A stretch of DNA of 64,000 nt from Zhaonella formicivorans (lineage in GTDB: Bacteria; Bacillota; DUOV01; Zhaonellaceae). Below the pieces are notes generated by a model. The model saw nothing but the letters and a program-made list of their open reading frames with translations. It had not been told where the DNA came from and did no database searches. Numbering within the stretch: position 1 is the stretch's first letter; every line of letters begins with the position of its first letter. Both the position numbers and the translations under genes were made by a program. Below are positions 7,406-16,028 of this stretch, piece after piece. Where the stretch lies: positions 2,638,142-2,702,141 of the forward strand of contig NZ_CP085524.1 of the NCBI RefSeq assembly GCF_004353525.1, written 5' to 3'.

Positions 7406-8593
7406 CTATACCGAAATAATATCTTCCGGCACAATGGTTATTTTCTCCAAACCATTGTTTCCGACCACATAGGTATTTTCAATTCCTACAGCCCCCAGGC
7501 CAGGAAAGGCAAATTTAGGTTCAATGGCCAGCACCATACCTGCCTGCAGTTCTGTGTTAAATTTTGCAGCCAATACCGGCAGTTCGTTAACCTCCAAGCC
7601 TATACCATGGCCCACAAACTGAGCCTGCTGGCTGTAACCCATAAAATTATCCTGCAGCCTGTACCTGGCTGCCAGTTCAAGGGCTAACCCGTACAGCTCG
7701 GCACAGCTGACTCCGGGCTTTGCCGCCGCTGCTATGGTTTCCTGTATTTCCACGGCTACCTGTTGGGCATCAAGCAGGCTTTGTGGCAGTTGGCCAATGC
7801 TGTAAATTCTGGTTAAATCCACGTTATAGCCGTTGTAATTGGCCGAATAATCAACAAGTATTGGACTGTGCTCTTTAAGCGTCTCACCCGCCACACTCTT
7901 GGGAAAGGCGGGGGTCAAGCCCCTGCCCCCCAGTGCAGTGTCATAACCTGTTGGTACCAACCCGTTTTCTCCTGCTAATACTTGTCCAAAAAAGAACTCC
8001 TGCTTTACGCCGTGAAACCGGACAAGACCGATGTGGCCTAAAAGCCTTGAACGGTGCTCAATGGCCGCGGCCAGCTCCAGATCCGTCATCCCCGGTTTAA
8101 TAAAATTAGGTATCTCACTATATACAAGAGCAGCTTTCGCAGCTGACTCTTTCAGCTGCCCTATCTCATAAACGCTTTTAAGCACCCTTATTTGCCGTAG
8201 CAAGAGAGAACAATCTCCTACCCGGGACTGGCTAAAGATCTTCTCCAAGCGCAAATATTCCTTGGCTGATAACTGCTCCAATTCCATCCCTATGTTTTTA
8301 GGTAAAGGACATCCCTTGTCCTTTAAAATCCTTGGAATATCTTCGGGTTTTTTAAAATCTACGATTTCTTTTAAAGGAGACTCCTCCCTTGCCCTGGCCA
8401 TATCCTTCCTGACAAACAAAATGGGATCCCCGGAGGATGGAACATAAAGATAACTCATCTGAATTGTGCCTGTGAAATAAAAGAGGTTGACGTTGCTTCC
8501 AATTAGACAGCTGTCCAGTTCTGTCCTATCCAACGAAACTTGTAATCTTGCCAGACGATCTTCGATCTCTTGGGCGGGTACTGTTTTGAACAT
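7406..8593 (-). CDS. M24-family aminopeptidase (Xaa-Pro peptidase type)
   Basis: Cytosolic metallopeptidase-like protein of 395 residues, with a creatinase N-terminal domain (about 1-140) and a pita-bread M24 domain (about 150-385). The metal ligands of the family are visible: Asp in LVDYSANYNGYNVDLTR (two Asp), His in VGHGIGLEVNE, Glu in AIEPK and Glu in VGIENTYVV. Such enzymes usually remove N-terminal residues before proline. Start ATG at 8593 follows AAAGGAGAG. It stands alone downstream of the IS insertion, and the liv promoter region is no longer adjacent to it. Exact substrate is unknown. Confidence 0.88.
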   Translation of the reverse strand: MFKTVPAQEIEDRLARLQVSLDRTELDSCLIGSNVNLFYFTGTIQMSYLYVPSSGDPILFVRKDMARAREESPLKEIVDFKKPEDIPRILKDKGCPLPKNIGMELEQLSAKEYLRLEKIFSQSRVGDCSLLLRQIRVLKSVYEIGQLKESAAKAALVYSEIPNFIKPGMTDLELAAAIEHRSRLLGHIGLVRFHGVKQEFFFGQVLAGENGLVPTGYDTALGGRGLTPAFPKSVAGETLKEHSPILVDYSANYNGYNVDLTRIYSIGQLPQSLLDAQQVAVEIQETIAAAAKPGVSCAELYGLALELAARYRLQDNFMGYSQQAQFVGHGIGLEVNELPVLAAKFNTELQAGMVLAIEPKFAFPGLGAVGIENTYVVGNNGLEKITIVPEDIISV

Positions 8594-8676
8594 CTAAACT
8601 CTCCTTTCCCGGTGTTACAAGCAGCTCTGTGGTAATTAATTAAAAGGTAATGAAAGCACTTATCACCAAAATAGGT

Positions 8677-9738
8677 CTACTTCCGAAAATATTTTTTTAA
8701 ATGAAAGCCCAAGCCACGGGGCAGAGATAAAATAATTCCAGCTAACAGCACTAGCCCCAGATAGCCAAAAAAGGGGTAAAGAGTTGCTATTAACCGGCTG
8801 AAGCCAAAGGGTGTAAGCAAAGCAGCCAACAAGAGCAGCACTACAACCAGCGCAAAACGGGGTATATTTATGATTTTCGCCAAACGCTCCGATAAGGAAA
8901 AAATGTTGGCCACAGCCGTGGTCAGCATTGCAAACCAGATAGCAAGAGCATACAAGTAGTTTAAAACCCAGTTCATTTCTTTGGCTAAGTATAACATAGG
9001 AATATTCAGGATGGCAATTTCCCGGTAATTGCTATAGAGAGCTGCACCCATGATTTCCGCCAAAACACCCAGTCCTATGCCTCCTAAAATGCCGCCCCAG
9101 ATCTGTGTTTCGGAGGTGATCTCCAAAGAAGCCAGGATCACTGTCCCTAAAATCATATTATAGGAAACATATAGGATAGCAGCAAAAAACCAGCTGCCGC
9201 CGGCAAGTTTGGGGGTCGTTTCAATCAGCGTCTGGGGAGAACCTTTGCCCAGAGCCAAAAGAGCTACTGTTATTGTAATAAAGGTTAAAACCGGTATTAA
9301 AAGGCTGTTAAAAATTAATACTCCCTTTTCACCGGTCGAAAGTGCCCAGAGAATTAGTGCATAAGTTAAAATAAGTCCCGGCAAAAATGGTATGGAGAAC
9401 TGCTGGTGCAGGGTTGCTGTGCTGCCGGCCAGCATAATAACCAGACCGGTAAATAAAATAAATGTGATCCAAAGGTCTGCCAGCCTGCCCAAACGGCTGC
9501 CTAATATATGGTTTAAAAATTCTCCGTATGACTTAAGACCGTAATAATATTTGTAATTTAAAGTGTAACCTCCCAAAAAAGCAAAGCAAAATCCGGCCAA
9601 AGCAATTCCTAACAAGCCCCTCTTTCCAAATTGCACAAAAAATTGCAAAATTTCCTGGCCGGACGCAAAACCTGCACCGATCAAAGCGCCCATATAGCAA
9701 CTAGCTACCGCAAAACTGTGCCGCCCTGCTTGCTTCAA
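8677..9738 (-). CDS. YkvI-like membrane protein (APC-type transporter superfamily)
   Basis: About ten transmembrane segments over roughly 353 residues. The N-terminal motif SCYMGALIGAGFASGQEILQFF is characteristic of the YkvI group, whose function is not established but whose fold resembles amino-acid/sodium transporters. The C-terminus is basic. The open frame begins with TTG at 9756, but the TTG at 9738 has a GGGGGGG stretch seven bases upstream and is the likelier start. A short gene-free segment separates it from yyaC, which runs the other way. Confidence 0.8.
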   Translation of the reverse strand: MKQAGRHSFAVASCYMGALIGAGFASGQEILQFFVQFGKRGLLGIALAGFCFAFLGGYTLNYKYYYGLKSYGEFLNHILGSRLGRLADLWITFILFTGLVIMLAGSTATLHQQFSIPFLPGLILTYALILWALSTGEKGVLIFNSLLIPVLTFITITVALLALGKGSPQTLIETTPKLAGGSWFFAAILYVSYNMILGTVILASLEITSETQIWGGILGGIGLGVLAEIMGAALYSNYREIAILNIPMLYLAKEMNWVLNYLYALAIWFAMLTTAVANIFSLSERLAKIINIPRFALVVVLLLLAALLTPFGFSRLIATLYPFFGYLGLVLLAGIILSLPRGLGFHLKKYFRK

Positions 9739-9916
9739 TTTCAGACCCCCCCGCAAAAGTTAGCCAACAGCCATCACCCTTATTCTCTTTAGTTAATACC
9801 TAATGGCTTTAGTTAATTGATATGCAGCTGTACAGCTGTATTTGTCACAGGTCTTCATTGGTGCAAGTTTTTGGCAGAAACATTTGGCTAAAGACGGCAC
9901 AAACGGCGTTAAAGCA

Positions 9917-9945
9917 GTATAAAATCGGTTTTTAAAGCATATACT
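9917..9945 (+). promoter_or_regulatory. Candidate sporulation-sigma promoter for yyaC
   Basis: GTATAA and CATATACT, about 15 bases apart, resemble the consensus of mother-cell/forespore sigma factors (E/G class -10 CATA-type). They lie 30-60 bases before the yyaC start. The match is by eye only, and which sigma factor would apply is uncertain. Confidence 0.4.
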
Positions 9946-9976
9946 CTAGACGCAGAACATGTTCAGGAGGTTAGCC

Positions 9977-10627
9977 ATGTCCACTTTTTCCTTTTTATCG
10001 CGCCTTGCCTCCCTGGAACCTAAACAAGATCCAATGGAGTTCAAGTTTCCAGCTAAAATCAAATATCATTACCAGGACCCACATATAGTTGAACGTCTTA
10101 GTTACGGTTTTTTTCAACATCTCAAAGGCCTCAATTCCGATTTTTCCCGGCCAATCATTTTGGTCTCAATCGGAACAGACAGATCAACCGGTGACAGCCT
10201 AGGTCCCTTGGTAGGTACCAAATTGTCGGTTCTCACCCGGGATATACATATTTACGGTTCCTTGGAAGACCCGGTTCATGCCAGCAACTTAAGTACTAAA
10301 CTTCAGGAAATAAAAGAAAAATATAAAAACCCGTTAATTGTAGCTGTTGATGCTTGCCTTGGCCAATCAGACAGTGTTGGTTCAATCACTCTGGCACTAG
10401 GAGCTTTAAAGCCAGGTGCCGGTGTAAATAAAAATCTTCCTGAAGTAGGCGAATTGCACTTTACCGGAATTGTTAATGTGGGCGGTTATATGGAGTATTT
10501 TGTTTTGCAAAATACCCGGTTAAGTCTTGTGTGGAAAATGGCCGATCTTATCGCCCAAAGCATACATAAAGGATACCAATTAGCACAGACTCATTTTCTG
10601 GAGTATCTCCCCCAAACTTTACAATAA
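9977..10627 (+). CDS. yyaC: Spore protein YyaC (DUF1256, germination-protease fold)
   Basis: Predicted sporulation protein of 216 residues. The core ILVSIGTDRSTGDSLGPLVG and the later IVAVDACLG match the YyaC/DUF1256 family, related in fold to the germination protease Gpr. The late segment GIVNVGGYMEYFVLQNTRL is also typical. ATG at 9977 is chosen over 9959 because AGGAGG lies seven bases upstream of it. In Firmicutes yyaC commonly lies near parA/parB. Here the two are about 16 kb apart, with accessory DNA between. A convergent terminator separates it from the next gene. Confidence 0.9.
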   Translation: MSTFSFLSRLASLEPKQDPMEFKFPAKIKYHYQDPHIVERLSYGFFQHLKGLNSDFSRPIILVSIGTDRSTGDSLGPLVGTKLSVLTRDIHIYGSLEDPVHASNLSTKLQEIKEKYKNPLIVAVDACLGQSDSVGSITLALGALKPGAGVNKNLPEVGELHFTGIVNVGGYMEYFVLQNTRLSLVWKMADLIAQSIHKGYQLAQTHFLEYLPQTLQ

Positions 10628-10644
10628 AAATTGCACATTATTAA

Positions 10645-10688
10645 TAAAAAAAAAACAGCAGGGTCGGCAAAGACCAAGCTGTTTTTTT
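10645..10688. terminator. Bidirectional terminator between yyaC and phosphoribosyltransferase gene
   Basis: AACAGC and GCTGTT pair around an inner GGGTC/GACC stem, with a poly-A tract before and a poly-T tract after. It lies between two convergent genes and overlaps the stop of the minus-strand one. Confidence 0.8.
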
Positions 10689-11340
10689 ATACATAAACGG
10701 TCTCCTCGGCCCGGGCTTTTGCTAACAATGCCGTAACTTCTTCATCGCCGGTCTGAGTAAAATCTTCATAAAACTGCCCAACGGCGTAAAAATCCTTTGG
10801 AATAGCCAAGGTTATAATCTGCGTTACTTCTCTACCTAACCTTTGCACCTCATCTTCAGGAGCAACCGGCACAGCCACGATAATTTCCTCCGGCTGCTGC
10901 TTCGCAATAAATCGAATACCTGCCAACATAGTAAACCCGGTAGCAATCCCATCATCCACTACAATCACACTTTTTCCCTTTAAGTCGGGGAATTCCTTAC
11001 TCCCTCTGAATTTCTCCATGCGCCTGGTTATCTCTCTTTTTTCCTTATCTATTTCTTCTTGCAGTGACTCAGGAGAAAGGTGCAGGTAGGTCAGTAGTTT
11101 TTCATTAAAGTAGGTTGTCCCATCCTGGGCAACAGCCCCCACAGCCACTTCAGGGTTTAAAGGAGCCGGCAGTTTTCTTGGAATTAATAGATCCAAAGGA
11201 GCTTTAAGTGCTTTTGCTATTTCATAACCCACCACCACACCGCCTCTGGGTATAGCCAGTACAATGGGTTTTCCGGTTAACTTCAGTGTCTGTAATTTAG
11301 CAGCAAGCATTTTTCCTGCCATTGTGCGATTTTTAAACAA
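10687..11340 (-). CDS. Phosphoribosyltransferase-fold protein
   Basis: 217 residues with the type I phosphoribosyltransferase PRPP loop VIVVDDGIATGFT near residue 125. The N-terminus carries IVLAIPRGGVVVGYEIA, as in the stand-alone family often annotated as phosphoribosyltransferase or predicted hydrolase partner. The nucleobase partner is not known. Start is TTG at 11340, with AAGGGGGG eight bases before it. Upstream lies a palindromic element inserted in the terminator of the bactofilin gene. Confidence 0.82.
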   Translation of the reverse strand: MFKNRTMAGKMLAAKLQTLKLTGKPIVLAIPRGGVVVGYEIAKALKAPLDLLIPRKLPAPLNPEVAVGAVAQDGTTYFNEKLLTYLHLSPESLQEEIDKEKREITRRMEKFRGSKEFPDLKGKSVIVVDDGIATGFTMLAGIRFIAKQQPEEIIVAVPVAPEDEVQRLGREVTQIITLAIPKDFYAVGQFYEDFTQTGDEEVTALLAKARAEETVYV

Positions 11341-11399
11341 CTACAATTCCCCCCTTCACCTTTAGTTTGCCGAACCGCTAAAAAAATAAACATAGAAAA

Positions 11400-11585
11400 A
11401 ACCTGTTTCAAGCAACAGGTTTAGATTGTAGACAAAGCCAGCATGTATTATTTCGCTCTGGACAAGCTCCTACGCCGTTACCGGCAGCATAGCTGCCGAC
11501 GGCTGGGGAAACCAGTCCCGCTCCATAATACATGCTGGCTGATAATAATTTGTCGAAGGTCTGAACCTGTCTCAAGCGACAGGTT
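11400..11585 (-). repeat. Terminator-inserted palindromic element, copy 1 (with duplicated hairpin flanks)
   Basis: The 142-base element (11422-11563) reads on the minus strand from CAGACCTTCGACAAATTATT to GCTTTGTCTACAAT. Inverted arms AGCCAGCATGTATTAT and ATAATACATGCTGGCT enclose an inner GCCGTCGGCAGC hairpin. It is flanked by AACCTGTTTCAAGCAACAGG (11400-11419) and AACCTGTCTCAAGCGACAGG (11564-11583), two diverged copies of one terminator hairpin. The T-run on the minus strand follows only the distal copy. The element is co-oriented with the bactofilin gene whose terminator it splits. Confidence 0.88.
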
Positions 11586-11991
11586 GAATTTTATTCTTAC
11601 TGTCCTCCGGCATTCTTCGGGGACCCTTTTCTTCATCTATTTCATCTTTGTCCATCAGGCAGTTGCCATGCAGTACCCCGCCCTCATCTATGATCAGGCC
11701 AGCCGCCTGTACATTGCCGTAAATCTTTCCTGTTGAAGCCAATTGGATTTTTCCCGTAACTTCAACGTCTCCCTTAAGAAAACCTGCGACCAACAAATTC
11801 CTGGCCTTCACGTTTGCCTCCAACCGCCCGGTCTCGCTAACTACCACATCTCCTTGGGAATTCACTTCCCCTTGGAAAGAGCCTTCCACACGGATAGTGC
11901 CCGAAGCTTGCAAAACCCCTCGAAAAATGGTATCTTTGCCAATCAAGGTTTCAAATTTATCAAAAGCAGCCTCCTCTTTTTTGCCGAACAT
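11572..11991 (-). CDS. Bactofilin
   Basis: Polymer-forming cytoskeletal protein of 139 residues with the right-handed beta-helix repeat pattern of bactofilins (GTIRVEGSFQGEVNSQGDVVV, then hydrophobic residues every two). It usually helps to localise cell-wall enzymes. The second ATG (11991) is preferred because AGGAGG is nine bases before it, while the first ATG is only three bases away. It is adjacent to an M23 peptidase gene, a pairing known in several bacteria. The stop codon and the last three codons lie inside the duplicated terminator hairpin of element copy 1, so the extreme C-terminus (QPVA) is encoded by the duplicated sequence. Confidence 0.9.
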   Translation of the reverse strand: MFGKKEEAAFDKFETLIGKDTIFRGVLQASGTIRVEGSFQGEVNSQGDVVVSETGRLEANVKARNLLVAGFLKGDVEVTGKIQLASTGKIYGNVQAAGLIIDEGGVLHGNCLMDKDEIDEEKGPRRMPEDSKNKIQPVA

Positions 11992-12006
11992 CGGCATTTA
12001 CCTCCT

Positions 12007-12954
12007 TTATTTTTTGGAAAGAACCTCCAAGGGATCAATGAACTGTCCATTTTTTTCTACCCCAAAGTGCAGGTGAGAGCCGGTGCTCCGTCCCGTACTG
12101 CCAATTTTAGCAATCGGCTGCCCTTTTTTAACGTGCTCCCCTGCCTGAGCGAGCAGTTCCGAATTATGAGCATAATAGGATTTGTAGCCATAGCCGTGAT
12201 CGATGACGATGATTTTGCCCCACACCGGCTTGCGCCCCGCATAAACTACTATGCCGCTTCCGGCCGCTAAGACCGGATCGCCGTAATTTCCGTTAATATC
12301 AATGCCGCTGTGGGTTTCCTGCCTTCGGCCAAAAGGTGACCGGCGCGGGCCAAATTCATCCGTAATCTTTCCTTCTGCCGGCCAAAGGTCGGGCAAAGCA
12401 GCCAGGTAATCCAGCTTCCGCTCTACATCCTTTTTCAACTTGGCCAGCTTGAGGGACTGCAACTCCGCCTCGGATTGGATTTCATCCAATTCCTCTTCCA
12501 TTCTCTCAATCAAACCGGAATCTTCACGGGAGCTCAAAGTCTGGGTTTCCCTCCTGGCTTCCTGCTGCCGCAACAGATCCTGGGACTGGGTGTCCGCTGT
12601 TTTTAGACCAATCATAGCACGTACTTCCCGGTCCAGTTTTTCCACCGATTCCAACTTTTCCTTCATAGCTTCCGTTTTTGACTGCAAAAGTAAGATCTGG
12701 GCAGCTTGCTTCCGGTTTTCTTGGCGAACAAATTCCAAATGCTTTATCTCAGCCTTTAAATTAAAATAATTAAAAGTAAAATATAAGCTTACAAGCGAAG
12801 TTCCAATAACAAGTGTGGCAATGCAGTAAATAAACCACCATGGAACGGAAAAACGGGCCGCTTCTTTTTTGGCATCGGGTATAATCAATAGTGTTACATT
12901 TTGCCGCTTTTTAAACAGCATTTTATGTACTGGCTTCCTAAGCAAAAATACCAC
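12007..12954 (-). CDS. Membrane-anchored M23 (LytM) peptidoglycan endopeptidase
   Basis: Up to 315 residues: a short cytoplasmic end, one transmembrane helix (about 41-63), a coiled coil (about 70-185) and a C-terminal M23 domain. Zinc ligands of the LytM fold are seen in HSGIDIN (His, Asp) and HLHFG (His), with GSTGRSTGSHLHFG typical. The enzyme, or an amidase activator if inactive, acts on peptidoglycan outside the cell. It lies just upstream of the bactofilin gene and downstream of DUF4446, on one strand. Start is uncertain: GTG 12954 and TTG 12945 are both possible, the latter with a better placed AGGTGG. Confidence 0.88.
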   Translation of the reverse strand: MVFLLRKPVHKMLFKKRQNVTLLIIPDAKKEAARFSVPWWFIYCIATLVIGTSLVSLYFTFNYFNLKAEIKHLEFVRQENRKQAAQILLLQSKTEAMKEKLESVEKLDREVRAMIGLKTADTQSQDLLRQQEARRETQTLSSREDSGLIERMEEELDEIQSEAELQSLKLAKLKKDVERKLDYLAALPDLWPAEGKITDEFGPRRSPFGRRQETHSGIDINGNYGDPVLAAGSGIVVYAGRKPVWGKIIVIDHGYGYKSYYAHNSELLAQAGEHVKKGQPIAKIGSTGRSTGSHLHFGVEKNGQFIDPLEVLSKK

Positions 12955-12977
12955 CTACCAGGGTCAAGTCAATATGG

Positions 12978-13511
12978 TTATTTTCGCTGTTTTCCGCCTT
13001 CCATTGCTTTTTGAATAGCCTGGATTTCTTCCTCGGTCAACCTGTAACTGGAAGTGCCTGCCTCCACAGGCTTAGCAAAAGTACGGGACTCCTCCCGGCC
13101 ATAAATACTGGTAAGCACCACGCCGTTAGCATTAGCATCCAGAAGAGCAACAGAAAAACTCAAATCACTTCCCATTTCGGGAAAAGCATTGTATCGGATA
13201 ACCGCCACTTTTTGTACAGCGCTCCCAAACTTATTTTCCAGATCCCGCTCAGCTTGTTCCACGCGGAATACTTTTTCGGCAAAGCCCTCAGTCCTTTTAC
13301 GGCAATCAATCAACATTTGTTCTAAGTTTTGTGTTTCACATCCGGCCATCATCTCCCGGTACTTTTGCCACAGCTTCCGGCTCCCCCGGGCGCTGGCGTA
13401 CAAAGCAACAAATAAAACAATATTAAAAAAGAGCAAAATACTTATTACAAGGGCTAGATTATTTGCTATGATGGAATTGAGCATGTCCAATCCTGATAGA
13501 TTAAAGGACAT
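12978..13511 (-). CDS. DUF4446 family protein
   Basis: 177 residues with one N-terminal transmembrane helix (about 15-38), then a charged coiled-coil region and a small globular end with VAVIRYNAFPEMGSDLSFSV and LLDANANGVVLTSIYGREES. These are the conserved features of DUF4446, common near parB in Firmicutes and without known function. Start ATG at 13511 follows GGAGGATAATTA. It is first in the probable DUF4446-M23-bactofilin unit. Confidence 0.85.
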   Translation of the reverse strand: MSFNLSGLDMLNSIIANNLALVISILLFFNIVLFVALYASARGSRKLWQKYREMMAGCETQNLEQMLIDCRKRTEGFAEKVFRVEQAERDLENKFGSAVQKVAVIRYNAFPEMGSDLSFSVALLDANANGVVLTSIYGREESRTFAKPVEAGTSSYRLTEEEIQAIQKAMEGGKQRK

Positions 13512-13641
13512 TAATTATCCTCCATTCTGATATTCTGCATAAAAATTGTGACAAAACATTTAATTATTTCAACATGATGGTGATTTTTCCTTTATTTTGA
13601 CAATTCTTTTTAAAACATTTATTGAAGGAGACCACAAACTG

Positions 13642-14124
13642 ATGCACCATTTACACCCCTTTTTAACGGATGAAACTTCAACAATTCAGATCTGGTGCGC
13701 AAGAACAGGGGCTGAAGTGGCTTGGGCCATGGAAAAACTTTTCCAAAAAGGCGCCTTGGACGTCTTTTTTTCGCCTCTGGCCCAAAATGGAAGTTTTTGT
13801 ATAAAGGTTACAGTCCTCTGCCCGAGAGCTCAAGAACACTTTTTCCTGGAACTTATCGGGAAAATGTTTTCTGATTCCAGAATTTCTCTAACCCGGCAAA
13901 CAAGATATAAACTGCACCGTGATTTTATTAAAGTCCGGATGTACGGCGAAGAAGTTAGGGTAAAATGCGGTTATATGCTGCAAGAAAAAAGTAAAACTTA
14001 CTTGCAGGTTGTCCCGGAGTATGAGGATTGCAAGCTTGTGGCCAAATCAACAGGACTTGCTTTAAAGACAATTTATGACTTGGCCAAATCTCTAGCACTG
14101 CAGCAGTTAAATACTGCTAGGTAA
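13642..14124 (+). CDS. LarC2-like protein (C-terminal half of nickel-pincer cofactor protein LarC)
   Basis: 160 residues resembling the C-terminal domain of LarC (DUF111), which inserts nickel into the lactate racemase cofactor. Matching pieces are AMEKLFQKGALDVFFSPLAQ, KVTVLCPRAQ, YGEEVRVKCGY and PEYEDCKLVAKSTGLAL. The N-terminal LarC1 half is absent. The usual acidic N-D-D-M-type segment at the domain start is replaced by QIWCARTGAE, so nickel chemistry may be lost. ATG 13642, with AAGGAG upstream, is preferred. The upstream TTG at 13597 looks instead like a -35 TTGACA. No larA, larB or larE is nearby. Confidence 0.7.
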   Translation: MHHLHPFLTDETSTIQIWCARTGAEVAWAMEKLFQKGALDVFFSPLAQNGSFCIKVTVLCPRAQEHFFLELIGKMFSDSRISLTRQTRYKLHRDFIKVRMYGEEVRVKCGYMLQEKSKTYLQVVPEYEDCKLVAKSTGLALKTIYDLAKSLALQQLNTAR

Positions 14125-15223
14125 CTTTGCCCCTGGCAGCAACCTGCCATTTTTCCACTATTTCACCCGCTTTAACCACATATACTGCGTCGGCTAAATT
14201 CACCACCGGGCAGGCATGATTAGGTATGATCCGTACTTTTTCTCCCAAACGTGGCCCATGGCCTGACTTCTCGCTCTCCATAATCCCGTGTTCTTCCGAA
14301 AGCCTGGCTACCTGCCAACCGGGCCAATCCGGAAGATAGCCGTACCCGGTTACAAGAGCATTTCCATGAGCCCCCCTGTCTAAAGCCAGGGTCTTACTGC
14401 CGGCGTCAATGATTCTACGGCCCTTTTCCGGAGCACTGACCACCGTACAGAGAACTGTCAGCGCGCAGCGTTCCGGCAGTGCAACCCCCAATCCGATTTG
14501 GATTGCATCATAAAAAACGTAGTTGCCGGGCCTGATTTCTGTTACACCTTCCACTTTACCCGAATGTTTGGCGGTTGGAGTGGAGCCTACGGATACCTCC
14601 TCCACCTCAATTCCCTTTTCTGCCAGTAGAGCAGCTAATTCGACCAGAATTTCACCCTCCTGCCTGCCGATGCGTGGCACTTCTCCTGGATCCTTCACCC
14701 CATAGACATGACCGGCATGGGTCATTAAACCTTTAAAAGTTAGCCCGGGCAACGCTTGCAGCCTGGCTGCAAATTCCGCTACTTCTTTATCGGGCGCTAG
14801 GCCGCACCTTTTTAAACCGGTATCTATTTCCACCAGCACAGGCAAAGTAAGGCCCGCCTTGCTAAAAGCAGCGCTTAACGCTTGGGCTTGCTCTAAATTG
14901 TCAACTACGGAACTCACCGTCGCTTCTTTGGCAAGATTTACCAGTCTCTCAACTTTTTCCGGCCCAACAACAGGATAAGCTACCAGGATATCGGTGATGC
15001 CTGCCTCAGCCATAACCTCAGCTTCACCTAGTTTAGCAACGGTAATTCCTACGGCTCCTGTTTCAATTTGCCTTAGCGCAATCTCAGGAATTTTGTGGGC
15101 CTTGATATGGGGCCTAAGCTTGATATTGTACTCTTTAGCGAAAGCACTCATGTCCCTAATATTCTGTTCCAGCTTATCCAGATCAAGCACCAGCGCAGGC
15201 GTATCTAAATTTTCTATGCGCAT
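14117..15223 (-). CDS. Alanine-racemase-fold PLP enzyme (D-threonine aldolase / D-serine dehydratase-like)
   Basis: 368 residues from ATG 15223, which follows GAAGGTGAAATT. The start reads LDTPALVLDLDKLEQNI, and the PLP-lysine segment is LRPHIKAHKIPEIA, both typical of the DSD1/D-threonine aldolase family. GLMTHAGHVYG and the C-terminal HACP (metal-site His and Cys of the family) are present. It likely cleaves or dehydrates a D-hydroxy-amino acid, but the substrate cannot be read from sequence. The gene ends eight bases inside the convergent LarC2-like gene and begins 22 bases after the DUF554 gene. Confidence 0.85.
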   Translation of the reverse strand: MRIENLDTPALVLDLDKLEQNIRDMSAFAKEYNIKLRPHIKAHKIPEIALRQIETGAVGITVAKLGEAEVMAEAGITDILVAYPVVGPEKVERLVNLAKEATVSSVVDNLEQAQALSAAFSKAGLTLPVLVEIDTGLKRCGLAPDKEVAEFAARLQALPGLTFKGLMTHAGHVYGVKDPGEVPRIGRQEGEILVELAALLAEKGIEVEEVSVGSTPTAKHSGKVEGVTEIRPGNYVFYDAIQIGLGVALPERCALTVLCTVVSAPEKGRRIIDAGSKTLALDRGAHGNALVTGYGYLPDWPGWQVARLSEEHGIMESEKSGHGPRLGEKVRIIPNHACPVVNLADAVYVVKAGEIVEKWQVAARGKVT

Positions 15224-15245
15224 AATTTCACCTTCAATAACACTT

Positions 15246-15926
15246 TTATATGAAATAAGCAATTAGAAAGGCAAAAAAGATCGCAGGCAGCAAGTTGCCT
15301 ATCTTTATCCTTGTAATCTCCAGCAAATTTAAACCTATACCAAAAATCAATACTCCTCCTGTGGCCTTCATTTCCGCAATGACCGCAGCGGTTAAGAACT
15401 GCTGCAGCCAGGCAGCCAACATGGTGATTGTCCCCTGGTAAATTAGCACAGGAAAAGCAGAAAAGGCCACTCCTATACCCAATGTGGAGGAAAACATCAT
15501 AGCACTGACACCATCTAAAACTGATTTAGCATATAATGTTTGGTGCTTGCCCGTTAAACCGCTTTCCAGAGCACCCATTATGGCCATGGCGCCAACACAA
15601 TAAACCAGACTGGCAGTAATAAAACCCTTGGCAAAAAGATTTTCAGAACCAGGCCTGGTAAATTTGGCCTGCAGCCACTCACCCATCTTATCCAGCCAGT
15701 ATTCCAACCTGACTAATTCACCTATAATTCCACCAAGCACCAGACTAACTATTACAATAATGACATTTTGCGTAGCAAACGCCATCTGCATACCAATGAG
15801 CAGCACACCCAATCCAATGGCCTGCATCACCGTATGCCGTACATATTCCGGCAAACCGCTTCCCAGTATTTTACCTAGCAACGCGCCGGCCACAATGGCC
15901 AAAGCATTGACGATGGTCCCCCACAT
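15246..15926 (-). CDS. DUF554 membrane protein
   Basis: 226 residues with about six to seven membrane segments and the conserved start WGTIVNALAIVAGALLGKILG. Other typical stretches are AIGLGVLLIGMQMA and GALESGLTGKHQTLYAKSVLDG. This is the YdfK/DUF554 family of possible transporters with no established substrate. ATG 15926 has GGAGGAG at good distance. GTG 15932 is too close. It is probably co-transcribed with the PLP enzyme that follows. Confidence 0.85.
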   Translation of the reverse strand: MWGTIVNALAIVAGALLGKILGSGLPEYVRHTVMQAIGLGVLLIGMQMAFATQNVIIVIVSLVLGGIIGELVRLEYWLDKMGEWLQAKFTRPGSENLFAKGFITASLVYCVGAMAIMGALESGLTGKHQTLYAKSVLDGVSAMMFSSTLGIGVAFSAFPVLIYQGTITMLAAWLQQFLTAAVIAEMKATGGVLIFGIGLNLLEITRIKIGNLLPAIFFAFLIAYFI

Positions 15927-16028
15927 ATCCACTCCTCCGCTCTTTTAGTCAGTATCCATTCGCTGTCACAAGCAATCATTCTAAAACTAGGGCTTAAAAA
16001 TGCTGTAGTAATTCAGCAGCAAGAATGA

